Positions 1-10,286 of a DNA stretch of 64,000 bases are shown piece by piece. Made by a program: the position numbers and the translations under genes. Every line of letters starts with the position of its first letter. Positions within the stretch are counted from its first letter, which is position 1. The notes below the pieces were generated by a model. It searched no databases. It worked only from the letters and a program-made list of their open reading frames with translations, and was not told where the DNA came from. Source of the DNA: Melastoma dodecandrum (taxonomy: Eukaryota; Streptophyta; Magnoliopsida; Myrtales; Melastomataceae); NCBI GenBank assembly GCA_029817715.1, contig JARUPY010000474.1, forward strand, positions 3,720,001-3,784,000, given 5' to 3'.

Positions 1-832
1 ATCGAAGATCTTGGGACAGGGCCTACGATAGATTCTACGCGCACCAGCGCCCTGTTCTCCATTTTTGGTGGAAACAAACACTGTTCAACTAAGAGGAGAA
101 ATGATCTGATGAATAATGTCTGAGCTTGTCATCTCTGCGGAAACGAACATCACAGCGCGGCTCAAATTCACATACATGCGTGAGAACCGCGAAGCACTCA
201 TCCGCGCGGCCGAATCTGAATAAGACCCTTCGTGTTCGTGGCTACACACGAAAGATTATGCCAGAGATTCTTCGTTTCCCGCATGCGTTGAATCCACAGT
301 GGGACGAAAGAGCACATACAGAATCCATAGCACTATTGGATTGCGTCACCGTCCCAATGGCATGTTCTGGTGTTCGGACATGTGATTTTGGTATTGCTGG
401 GGTGGGGGTGGGGTTCATTTCAGTCTTTTGCTTTTGGATTTGATTCGTACCGCACGCCAATCTGAAAAGGAAACGAGCACTAACCACTGAGTCTCGGCTG
501 TATTTTGATGAGTCGGTATCCAATTTTTTGGATTTGGTCCGGTGCTCAAATCATGGTTGTGTTGATTATGAAAAGCACGACGAATCTCTCGTTGTCGAGA
601 TATTATTGGTATGTCCTAGACTAGAACTTGTCCTAATATTATCCGACCCGAATTAGGCAATGTTTGATAAATGTGCGTCCAAGAAAGAGAACAGGTAGAT
701 GTCGTTTGGGCCGAATAATGGGCGTGGGCCTATTTGAGGCCCTATAGGGCCCGGGGGGATCTTTTCCTTAATCCTGACCGGACAACGTCGGTGTCGGGGG
801 CGTTCGTTGGTTCGTCGTCGGTCTTCGGAGAG
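1..832. other. Upstream region of the CIR1-like gene, no recognised gene
   Basis: No known protein or RNA gene is visible. A 35-codon open frame (117-224, +) ending in an acidic tail could be the last exon of a gene beginning outside the window, but no homology is recognised and no convincing splice acceptor decides it. Positions 720-832 are GC-rich and probably hold the promoter and 5' leader of the next gene. Confidence 0.4.
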
Positions 833-3659
833 ATGGAAGGGGAGGAAGGGGAAGGGTTACGGCTGAGCAAGAGGTTCTCCGATAAGGACGGGGAGGTCGA
901 TTACAAGACGAAGTCCGGGACGGCCTGGAGCCATTCGTACCTGAACCAGAAGCCCTGGCACCCCTTGTCGTACCCTAACCAGCGCCGCAAGTGGATCGCC
1001 GAGCAGATTCACTCCCAGCGAGAGAAGCGCGCCGAGGAAGTCGCCCGCGAGGTTAGGGTTTCTTCGAGTTGATGCCTGTCGTTTTCTGTTGTTCTGGTTT
1101 TGAAGGAAGGCGATGATGATGACGATGATGCGATTGTAATCGACTGCTTTGGGTTTTGTGCGGGATGGGAAGTGCAGTATGCGCAGGAGCAGGAGTTCTT
1201 TCGCCAGACGGCGCTCATCTCCAAGAAGGAGAAGGAAAAGGTGAAATTCTGCCCGGGCTCTTCTGTTTAAAATTTAATTAGGGTTTGATATTGCCCGAAT
1301 GAATTGATCATTTCCCGTGAATTATAATGTTCCGATTGAAATAGAGACGGTGCTTAGATGGATTTTACTTGATATTCTCCTATTTGACGAGTCGTTGCTC
1401 TGGCGTTCGGATTTTTGGGGATTAAAATGTCAAGTTATATTTGTTTGGTTGGTTTCTTAGGATAGTCTGACTGACATCACTGATATATCAGGCAGGCTGC
1501 ATTGCTGACATTAAATGTCTGTGGGTGTTTTTTTTCCAGATCGAGATGATGAAGGCTGTGAGTTTCATGTATGTCCGTCCACCTGGTTACAATGCTGAAA
1601 GTGCCAAGGCGGCAGAGATTGCTGATGAAGTGAAGAAAGAGGGCCAGGCCAATCCTGCCCAAGATTTACCAGGGGATGTGCCCTCTAGTTCAAAGTATTG
1701 AACCCATATGGTTTGATGTTTTGTTTCGTTGGCTGAAGCTGTAAGATACTTGGAGTGGAGTATTACTGAGTATTTTTGTTGCACTGTTCTTTATCCTACA
1801 GGCAATCTGAACAGAGTGATCATCAGGCTCAGGAAAAGAAGAAACCCAGGCCCAGAGATGTGTTTGGTCGGCCATTGCCAACAGAAGAAGAGTTTGATGT
1901 ACTTAAAGGAGCGCCAACGTATGTTTCTGTTTTTGGGAATTTTGCGTATGATCTGCTTAATTACATAGAATCTAGGTTACAAGAGCTTTAGTATAGCATG
2001 GGATGGGAGTTCCTTTTGTTTCTTTGAAGTATGTTTACACTCATTATGTTTTGTTGAGAGATGTTTCGATCTTCCTATTCAATGTTTCCTGCCTCAGCCT
2101 ACATAATGGTACCTGCCCAAACTAGTACAGCAGATCAATTCTCATTCAGTTGGTTTGTGTAGGTTGGATACAGGTGTCCCTTCCCGTTCAAAACCATTTG
2201 GGGTCGAAGTACGTAACGTCAGATGTGTCCGTTGTGGGAATTTCGGTCACCAAAGTGGTGACCGTGAGTGTCCCCTGAAGGATGTCATCATGCCAAATGA
2301 AGAGAGTCGACTGAAAAGAGACGATCCCTTGACTGCTATTTTGGCTCGCACAGATCCAACCGAGGTAGGATTCCCCCATTGACTCCCATTCATTTCTCTG
2401 ATGTCTGATTTCCAATTTGATTCGCTGCACATATTCCGGTCCAGTGATCAAATTTATGATGGCCTTGTCACTTACCCTTGTAACTCATTCCCGTTTCCAA
2501 TCTTTGAGTGAATTAGCTCTAGTTTCTTCCATATATTGTGGCCTTTTTCAAAAAGTCACTGCCTCCAGGAAATGAATATGCGACTTGCAAACTGAAAATT
2601 TGATTGCTGTCTTTATTTTAACCAAAAATATTGTGACTACATTGTGGTAACAAAAAAGTATATGAAGATTTAGTGTAATTCTAAAATGTTCTCTTTCTGT
2701 TGAATATGGCCCCCATTTTTAAGATCCTCGAAGTGTTCACCACTGTTTGGTGGTTGTTGCAGCCTCTGAAGTGGGAACTGAAGCAGAAACCCGGTGTGAG
2801 TCCTCCACGTGGTGGATTTGATCCTAGTGACCCTAACCAGCAAATAGTTGCTGAGGACATTTTCGATGAGTATGGAGGTTGGTCTTTTCTTAACTGAGAA
2901 TATCCAATGCCATTTGCTTGGTGCTTCTCGTTTTCTTTATCTGAGCCTGGACTTGTCAAACATGTAGGATTCCTTGGTGCCACCAATATTCCGGACTTGC
3001 TGAATAGTGTATCTGCAAGTAAGCGACGGAAGAAAAAGTCCTTGGAAAAGCGAAGGAAGAAATGGCATTCATCCCCAGCTGATGGATCAAGATCGGTTTC
3101 TCGAACAGATACAGGGAAAAGGTCAAACAATGGTAAAAAGATGCACAAGAAGAGGAAAAACGACAGTGAACCGAGTTCCTCGAACGACTCGGAGCATGAG
3201 AAGAAACACCGTAGCAGGAGGCATAAGCAGTATGACTCACCGGACTATTCCGATGACAATAGGCTCCGGAGCAGGAGACGAGAGCAGTATGACACGCTTG
3301 ACGATTCCGATAACAATAGGCATCGTAGCAGGAGGCACAAGCAGCACGACTTGCCAAACGACTCCGATAAAGATAAACACCGTAGGAGGAATGAGCGGTA
3401 TGATTCACCGGATGATTCCAATAACAATAAGCACCGTAGCAGCAGGCGTGAGCAGTACGACTTGCCAGATGATTCCGGCAACTGTAGAGGCCATAGCAGG
3501 AGGCATGAACGGTATGACACGACAGACAATTCTGACGACATTAGGCACCATCGGAGTAAAAGGCGCAAACAGAAGTGGTCGCATTCCACCTCTTCTGAGG
3601 AGGACCTTAGCAGACACCAAAGCTATGATCATGAACGAAGTAGGCATGGACACAGATAA
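833..3659 (+). CDS. CIR1: CIR1-like protein (CBF1-interacting corepressor N-domain, zinc knuckle, RS-rich tail)
   Basis: Seven exons join in frame to 520 residues: 833-1051, 1178-1240, 1540-1694, 1802-1918, 2163-2364, 2763-2877 and 2968-3659, all with GT-AG borders. The N-terminus carries the Cir_N signature ([19 protein letters not shown], then a Lys/Glu-rich helix and [11 protein letters not shown]). Exon 5 encodes the family motif [20 protein letters not shown] with a CCHC-type knuckle (C-x2-C-x4-H, then DREC). The last exon encodes a basic Arg/Ser tail with about six degenerate repeats of roughly 20 residues (RSRR-x-QYD-x-PDDSD pattern). Animal CIR1 links transcriptional repression and splicing-factor biology; plant homologues are annotated as nuclear pre-mRNA-splicing-related proteins, so nuclear RNA processing is the likely role. 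The start was chosen as the first ATG in frame with Cir_N. Family assignment is firm; the exact plant function is not. Confidence 0.85.
2525..2785 (+). repeat. Source copy of a segment duplicated downstream of the CIR1-like gene
   Basis: The end of intron 5 and the start of exon 6 recur at 3756-3876 plus 4935-4992. Shared landmarks in order are the CATATATTGTGGCC stretch, a GCGACTTGCAAACTGAAA-like stretch, the AAAATATTG(T/C)GACTACAT stretch, a GTTCTCTTT...GAATATGGCCCCC stretch, and the exon words GAAGTGGGAA.TGAAG. Confidence 0.75.
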
Positions 3660-3876
3660 TCATCGCCTTCTCTTTACTTAGGTACTTGCGGTCTGGCTCT
3701 GGCCTTGCTTCCGGCGCTCTCATAGAATAGGGTTCGAGTCGAGAAGTAAGACAGTCTCTTCCATATATTGTGGCCTGTTTCGAAAACACTGGCCTTAGGA
3801 AATGCATGTGAGACTTGCAAACTGAAATTTTGATCGCTGTCTCTTTATTTTTACCAAAAATATTGCGACTACATGG

Positions 3877-4934
3877 CAGTGTAATTAAAGGCGCACTTGA
3901 GGCGCAAGGGTGCGCCTTGAGCGTTAGTCCGAGGCGCACGCTTTACCGTTTGAGGTGCGGTCGAAAATGAGTGAGATACAAGACATGTTATTAAGTGAGA
4001 ATGAGATACATCCAAAATAAGTCCAAACTATCATCACAAGTTTACATAATATCATCAAAATACATCAGGAACCAACTTTTGGATAGTAGTATACAAGCCT
4101 TTAGTAATTTCAACATCATAAAGATGCCCGGATTCTAATCAAGATATGCGGGATTTAAGAAGTGTCCAGCTGCATAAAGTGGATGATGTAATTGACAATC
4201 TCATCTCTGATTAATAATCTTGAAAACCCCTGCATACTTATCTTCCATGCCAGTGAAAGACCTTTGTATTGTTTCCTTAGCCTTATCCATAGCTTCATAA
4301 ATGTAGCCCATAGCTGGCTTCCTCTCATTATCCACTAAACGAAGAACTGTTACCAAAGGCCTCATTACTTTGAGTGCAAACAAAATACTATTCCAAAATG
4401 ATTCCCTCAAGATTATGGATTTTAGCCAAAATATCGGTGCTTGATCTTGGGCCGACCAATGATCCTCTGGCGACATTCTACAGTCAGTGTAACAAACCAG
4501 CGTTTAAAACAGAAAGATATAGGAATGAAAAAAAAGGAAGCTAACAATCTTGAAACCCAATTTACCTGCTATTTATTTCTTAGGGATGATGAAAGCAAGG
4601 GCGGCTACGGAGATGCGACAGCTTCGGAGGTGCGAGCTTCAAATCGGTGGGAGGAGAAAAGCGGTGCGATGACCAAGATGTGGGGAGAGATAGGATTCAA
4701 GTCTGATTTTTAATACTTTTTCGGGTCCTTTAATTTTTTTAATTTTTACAATCAAATCCTCATCGCCTCGAATAATAAAGCGAGAAAAGCGAGCGCCTCG
4801 TCCCCTTTCCCTAATGAGCACCCGAGGCGCGCGCTTTACTGAATGCGCCTTGCATCGGGGTATTTGAGGCGACCGGGTCGCCTCGCCTCAAGGCGATCGC
4901 CTTAAGCGAGAGGCGAGCGCTTTTAATAACACTG
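3877..4934. mobile_element. hAT-superfamily DNA transposon, non-autonomous remnant (1058 bp)
   Basis: The ends are inverted repeats beginning CAGTGTAATTAAA on the left and CAGTGTTATTAAA (reverse complement) on the right. They are flanked by a perfect 8-bp duplication CTACATGG at 3869-3876 and 4935-4942, the target-site length of hAT elements. Both subterminal zones are crowded with GAGGCG/GCCTCG words, as in Ac/Ds-like ends. The interior holds a fragment of hAT transposase on the minus strand (4201-4476) with stop codons, so the element cannot move itself. Confidence 0.9.
4090..4476 (-). pseudogene. hAT transposase fragment
   Basis: An open stretch of 91 codons (4201-4476) reads through PLVTVLRLVDNERKPAMGY and YEAMDKAKETI, a block typical of plant hAT transposases between DUF659 and the C-terminal dimerisation domain. 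After an in-frame TGA (where the family has Trp) the same frame continues with CQLHHPLYAAGHFLNPAYL, the next conserved block, and then more stops. The zinc finger, most of the catalytic core and the C-terminal domain are missing. It lies wholly inside the 3877-4934 hAT element. Confidence 0.85.
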
Positions 4935-5214
4935 CTACATGGTTCTCTTTTTGTCGAATATGGCCCCCGAAGTGGGAATTGAAGTGTAATCCTCGAAGAA
5001 ATGCGTTCTTAGTTCTTCGTAATTCTCGGATTATTTATTTCACAATATTATAAAAGACAGTACAAGAGGAAAGGAGAAAATGGGAAGAATTTCTATTAGA
5101 AAAAGAATTCCAGCGTAATTTTTGTTCACCTTAATTGGTCTGAACCGAGCAGCCCTACCTCGAATCACCCGAAACCCTTGCCATATCGAGCCGATAAGTC
5201 AGGCGAAGAAGAAG

Positions 5215-6256
5215 ATGGGGATCGGAGGAGGATGCAGGATCCTGATGTCGGCGGCCAGGGAGGCAGCAACCAGGGCTCGTGGAGCTACTCCCGCGGCATC
5301 ATCGCGGTCAAAGTCGAAAAAAGCGCTTGCCGGGAAGAGGTTGGAACCGCCTTCGCCCTCGTCGCAGTTGGGGAAGTACCTCGGGATTCCTCAGCCTAAG
5401 CGATCCGAGACAACCATGTTGTTGTCCCAGTTCATAAAGCTCCACACCCGAAAGGTATGTCGCCTCTCGTTGTTTGTTGCACACGACTTGTTCGATGAAT
5501 TTACCAATTGAAGGATTATTGTTTTTGTTCCTTTAACTTTTTTTTACAATACGTGCCGATGGTGATGAGGGCATGTTAATAGCTGAGTTAGCGCTTTCAT
5601 ATAGTTATATTGCTTTCTAGAAAAATTCATTCTGTTCCTTCATCCGATCTGGAAAAGGAAGTATGAACAGATGGAGCTCTAGCCTGTGGAATCACTACAA
5701 TATAATCCTTGAGATGTTGGCCTAGTAGTTAGATGAAACCTTTTGTTTTAGCTATATCACTGACTTCTTTTAGGAATTCTGGACCCCTAAACCATGACTC
5801 CATTATCTCTGACTCTAATGTCGCCTGGAAAACGCATTACTTTGACGTGAGCCTTCTGCTGGTAAGGTTATAATGGGCCAATTGCTTGTGTGATAAAGCA
5901 ATTGTGAATTGAATGGTGAGACCAACAATTCTCGGAGAGGCAGTTGCCTATGCCTGTCCTATCCGCCCTGTTCGACAATTTGCATGTGCAAAATAGATCT
6001 TTTACTCTCTGGGGAAAAGCTAATTTGGGATCTTTGTGTGCTTGGACCCAAGTACACTGGTTGAGAATTTTGCCTGATTCAGCTTACCAGTCCCATACTC
6101 CTGCTCATTCAATTCCTGTTCTCCTTGCAGAATCCTGGAATAAAGAAGGATGGACTCAATGAGGAGAAGCTCAAGAATGTCTTGGAAGGTAAAGACAGGA
6201 TCGGTATCTCGGAGGTCATCAAGTTGCTCTTGCAACAGCCCGGCAGAGCCCGCTGA
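5215..6256 (+). CDS. Small SWIB/MDM2-domain protein
   Basis: Two exons (5215-5454 and 6131-6256; intron GT-AG) give 121 residues. Residues from about 45 to the end match the SWIB fold pattern: LGKYLGIPQPKRSE, a helix (LLSQFIKLHTRKNPG), then LNEEKLKNVLEGKDRIGI and a closing helix EVIKLLLQ. In longer plant and yeast proteins this domain sits in chromatin-remodelling or RNA polymerase I factors. Plants also have short single-domain forms, several of them organellar nucleoid proteins. The first 40 residues are basic, rich in Ala, Arg and Ser and poor in acidic residues, which would fit a plastid or mitochondrial transit peptide; that is inference. The start is the first ATG of the frame that stays open. 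Confidence 0.75.
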
Positions 6257-7400
6257 GATTTCTTTTCCCCTTATTCATGCGGTGGGCACATTATTTTAGA
6301 ACCCTACCACTAGCTGGTTCCTGTATGCCAAGAAAACATCACCTTCACATGCTCGTTGTTATGAAAACTCTAGCATAAACCCGGGTTTTGATTCTGTTCT
6401 GCACGGAGCCCCTTAAGATCTCCAGAAATGTACAGAATTCCCGGAAAGGACTCCGGTGTGGAGTCACACAATTTTCTGATGTGGATGTTTGGATTATGCC
6501 GTTAGTCTTGAGACTTGAACAGAGCGTTCCTTCATGATCCGTGTGTTCCTGGAACACATTCGTCTTGCAAATGGGCCAAATCATCGATTGGGGGCCAGGA
6601 TTTTGTTGCCCGCGGGCTGACTGTTCAGACAACGAAATAGGGAAGTGCTTGGTAGAGCGTTATATCCGCGGAGGACCTCCCAACGCGTGGAATCTCCTGT
6701 CCGGGGACGCCTGTCCTTGCAGCTCATGGTAATAACAAATATCATTCATGAATATATCGATAACGCCAAGCTTTCTTCTTCCTCCTCCCCGATTTTCGTT
6801 CCTATATATCTCTTCACCCAACCCCATAACTCTTCCGCGATCGTTATCCTTTCGAACCGGATACGTAAAAGATGTCACCTTTTCCTCTCCCTCTCTATTG
6901 GCTCGTGGTTCGATGGTCGACTCTTGCTCGATTTTAGCCCCTGTTGGGAATGTTTTGGCGATTCGAGGTTTCGGGCTCATGACCTTCCGGATTGGCCATT
7001 CGTCCATGAGGCTCGTGTCCTGTGGGGTCGTCGGTAGGGAAAATTTTGGATCTTTACCATGGTTTTGAGTTTTAGGCATGAATATGATCGAGAGTCTTTG
7101 GAGTCGTACCCTGAAGCTTCGTATTCTAGGGAATTTGTCCTCGGGTTCTTTTCCATGGTCAAGATCTGTATGTGATGCTGTCTGTATATGGCACTCGGAT
7201 GGCTTCTGTTGTTCTGTTCTGATGAGGAACTGTCCTTGTTTGGTCTGTCAGATCGGAATTGCGTTCTGGAGATTTTACTCGCGTTGATAGAGAGCTAGAG
7301 TCTTGTCATTTGTTTTTTGCCGACATTGTGTTATTTTTTCCCAAGCCTAACAGTTATGTGTTGGATTTGGCATTCAGTTAACTAGATTGTTGCAAACGTC
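6257..7400 (+). promoter_or_regulatory. Intergenic region with promoter and 5' leader of the glycine-rich protein locus
   Basis: The 3' end of the SWIB gene is followed by sequence without recognised genes. A TATA-like element, CCTATATATC, lies at 6801-6810 after a CT-rich tract. The long stretch 6830-7400 looks like a leader with a 5'UTR intron ending in a TTTGGCATTCAG acceptor around 7377, just before the ATG at 7401. No other structure was seen. Confidence 0.4.
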
Positions 7401-9789
7401 ATGGGAGGCGAAAAGGACAACCATGACGAGTCGAACAAGGGGCTGTTTGGCCACCACGGTCGCCTGGTCACTACCCCCTTCCACCTGGTGCCGACCCACC
7501 TCCTCCTCAAGGGTACCCACAAGGAGGATACCCCCCTCAAGGTTATCCACCAGCGGGATATCCTCCCGGCACTTATTGAAAGGTTCCAAAGTTTCCATTT
7601 ACAGCCCGATTTTATTATAATTCTAACGACGACTTAATATAAAATATTATAGTATACATTAGTTTTATACACAAATGTAACCTTTTGTGTAAATACCAAC
7701 TTCGTTACCTGTAAAAAAAACAATACCAAGCATTATTTGTTAGTCATCAAAACTAGTATAATCGTTTTATGATTTATTACTAATTTCCTTTTGTTTCTTC
7801 AGTCATTTAATCAACTCGAGTTGATTACGTACCCAACTAATCATCAACCTACAATCGGGACTTCATCTCTAGTCCCCTTTTTTAAACCCCCAAGACTCCT
7901 CCGTCTTGTCAGCATTGTCGAGAAATATCCTCTCGAATTTTTTTCACGGTTATCTTCCTTCGTGATACTTTGGCCTTCATTGTCGACCTATTTATCCAGC
8001 CTAGAACGGCTGATTATCCGGGCATTCCAGGATCACAATTTCCTCCGTGTCCCTGCCCGCATGTGGGTTCACAACCAACAAATTCATACCGACCGATTGT
8101 AGTCAATTTACAATTGCTAATCTCACCCTTGAGAATCCAGCCAATTAAGGCTGTCTTTGCCATTTTAAAACAATAAACAGGAGACTGCAACCTAGATCAC
8201 GAGAACCATAGCCCCCAACCACTCTAAAGTAGCCATAACAGAATCGAGGCACAATCAACCAATAATCCCTGTACACTAGTGGGTATAAGAGAGGAAGATC
8301 AACGAAGACGATGTCCACAAAGAAGAAGAAGAAGAAGAAGGCGCAACATTCGAAATAACTCCAACCGTTTACAATCCGTTCCAATTCCAATCACACACAC
8401 TCACAACAGAGCGTCTTTCTCCCCAACTCATCTGCAACATTGTATTATTATCATTATATATATATAAGTACTCGGGACAAGAGGCTGCAGTTTTCATACC
8501 AGTGTGCGTAAGTACGACCAAACACCTTCTCATACAGACCATAAATCGGAAACTCATTCAACCCACAGGACACACAACCAACAAGACGATAAACTCCATG
8601 AATGGCATCATCGCATCGACCACAGCAAGATTCACGAGGATCGACGAGGACTACCACAACAGAGGGAAGAAGAAGAAGGGGGGGACGAAACGTACAAAAT
8701 CTGAACCCACGCAACTAACTGATCAATCCCACAAGCACACGCAGCAACAATACGCCAAGAACCCAGCGAAGACGGAATACTAGGAAAACAGAGAAGGGGG
8801 GGCGGACGTACCTCGTTCCACTTCCTCCGTAAAATACTTCAAGTTCTCGACGTCTCCGTACGATTTCACTTCGGGTCGAATGCTTTAACACGTCCCTTCC
8901 TCGAGGTTCCGTACGGAAATCCGTCCTCGACGTCACCGTATCTCCGCTTCTCTCCTTCCTTTTTCTCTTCCTATTTTCTTCTCCTTCTTCTCGCTTCTCT
9001 CCGGTAACTCTTTTATTTTTATAAAATCTTTCCATTTCTTTTTATTATCTCAGGTAACCGCCTCCCGCCTCCTCTTCTCTCGCATGCTTAGTGTCCATTA
9101 ATAATAACTACGGTCTCATCATTTTCCGATTTCTAGTTATCATCAAGTTTAGATTTAATAGGTTGTCGGTCATAATTGTGGCCAAATAATCGAGGTTGTC
9201 CAAATGTTCCACCACATCTTACATTCGCATAATTACAATTACAAAATTTCTGATCATTACACTTATCCTCCTGCAGGTTATCCTGGATCATCCGCCTCAC
9301 ATCATTCAGGTTCAACATTGCTCCCCTTTTACTCTTGCTTGCTTTGTCATGTTTCTCTTCTCGAGGACGATTATTTGGTCATTAGATTGGAAAGTTGAAT
9401 TTTTAACCTTGGACGCAGAAAAAGTGTGCCGAGTCTGATTATCATGGTACAAGAGGCACTGCCTCAAAGTTCTAAACTAAGTAATTTCTGATGATTGTCA
9501 GGATCGAACACCTGTATCCGATTTCTTACTCTATCATTCTTGCAGATAATAATCTTTTCTTCAACGTCCAGGGCATGGAGGAGTTGGAGTTGGTGCAATG
9601 TTAGCCGGAGGAGCAGCTGCTGCAGCTGCAGCCTATGGCGCCCACCAGATGTCACACGGCGCCCACCATGTTGCACACAGAGCTGCTCACTACGGACATG
9701 GACATGGTGGTCATGGGAAATTCAAGCACGGCAAGTTCAAGCATGGGAAGCATGGTATGTTCGGAGGGAAGTTCAAGAAGTGGAAGTGA
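7401..9789 (+). pseudogene. Glycine/proline-rich protein A3-type (XYPPX-repeat) gene, disrupted
   Basis: The N-terminus (MGGEKDNHDESNKGLFG) and C-terminus (Ala-rich block LAGGAAAAAAAYGAH, then HGKFKHGKFKHGK and MFGGKFKKWK) are the hallmarks of the plant GRP A3 family. Between them are the expected GYPPQGYPPAGYPPG repeats, but they are read in another frame than the ATG, so there is a frameshift near codon 17-19. The repeat frame then stops at an insertion (7577-9261). Beyond it the frame resumes exactly (9262-9309, PPAGYPGSSASHHSG), followed by a normal intron and a last exon at 9572-9789. With two independent lesions the gene should not make its normal product unless the frameshift is a sequencing error. 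Confidence 0.8.
7577..9261. mobile_element. Solo-LTR-like insertion (about 1.69 kb) inside the glycine-rich protein gene
   Basis: The insert starts TGAAAGG and ends ATTACA (TG...CA) and is bordered by CTTAT at 7572-7576 and 9262-9266, a 5-bp duplication as made by LTR retrotransposons. The repeat could also be scored as 7 bp (CACTTAT). Removing the insert plus one copy restores an unbroken PPGTYPPAGYPG reading frame, which argues for insertion rather than an intron. No gag or pol genes, primer site or polypurine tract are inside. A CT/GA-rich stretch at 8640-9050 looks like promoter or leader sequence read from the minus strand. A solo LTR is the best guess; another insertion class is possible. 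Confidence 0.55.
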
Positions 9790-10286
9790 TGGTCGGTCAA
9801 TCCTAGGAGGCTCACAGTAGCTTTTCTTTTATGGAAAATAATTCTCAGAGCCGTGTATGATTTTGACCGTGCTCTATTGTCTTACGTCATTCTAGAATCA
9901 ATTGGTCAATTCGCTCGATCTTCAAATTATTTATTAATTTATATATAATTATTAAAAATTAGAAATCACACGTACCCAACCAACAACACGTGTCTAATTC
10001 TAATAATACCGGGTGGGTAAGATTCGATCCTGATACCAGTCGGGTCGGGTAATCTATAATAAACCCTAGCGAAAACGGTAGTTTTACCTTCCATCCTTTC
10101 TCCTCCACCACCTTTAGCCGCGGCAAAGAAAGCTGCCCATCCCGCGGAATCATCCAGGTTCGGCGGCAGGGCAAGGCATCGATTATGTGATTCTGGAGGG
10201 GACGATTGGATTGCGTCAGACTGTTTTTACGTTCTGATTTGGCCTCGCTTACCAGCAGGTTCCTGTTTTTGGGATAGAGTGGAGAG
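9790..10286 (+). promoter_or_regulatory. Intergenic region and leader of the ABCE gene
   Basis: AT-rich sequence at 9900-9960 is followed by a GC-richer leader containing an AAACCCTAG motif (10062-10070), a telo-box-like word common upstream of plant translation and ribosome genes. No open gene was seen. Assignment to the ABCE gene is by position. Confidence 0.4.

Larger units (their letters stand above)
3756..4992 (+). repeat. Decayed downstream duplicate of the CIR1 intron5/exon6 segment, split by a hAT element
   Basis: The copy runs 3756-3876 and resumes at 4935-4992 after the transposon. It has lost the 3' part of the intron, including the acceptor, and the exon piece is followed by a stop, so it is not an alternative exon. 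The duplication predates the hAT insertion, because the insertion splits it. Confidence 0.75.
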
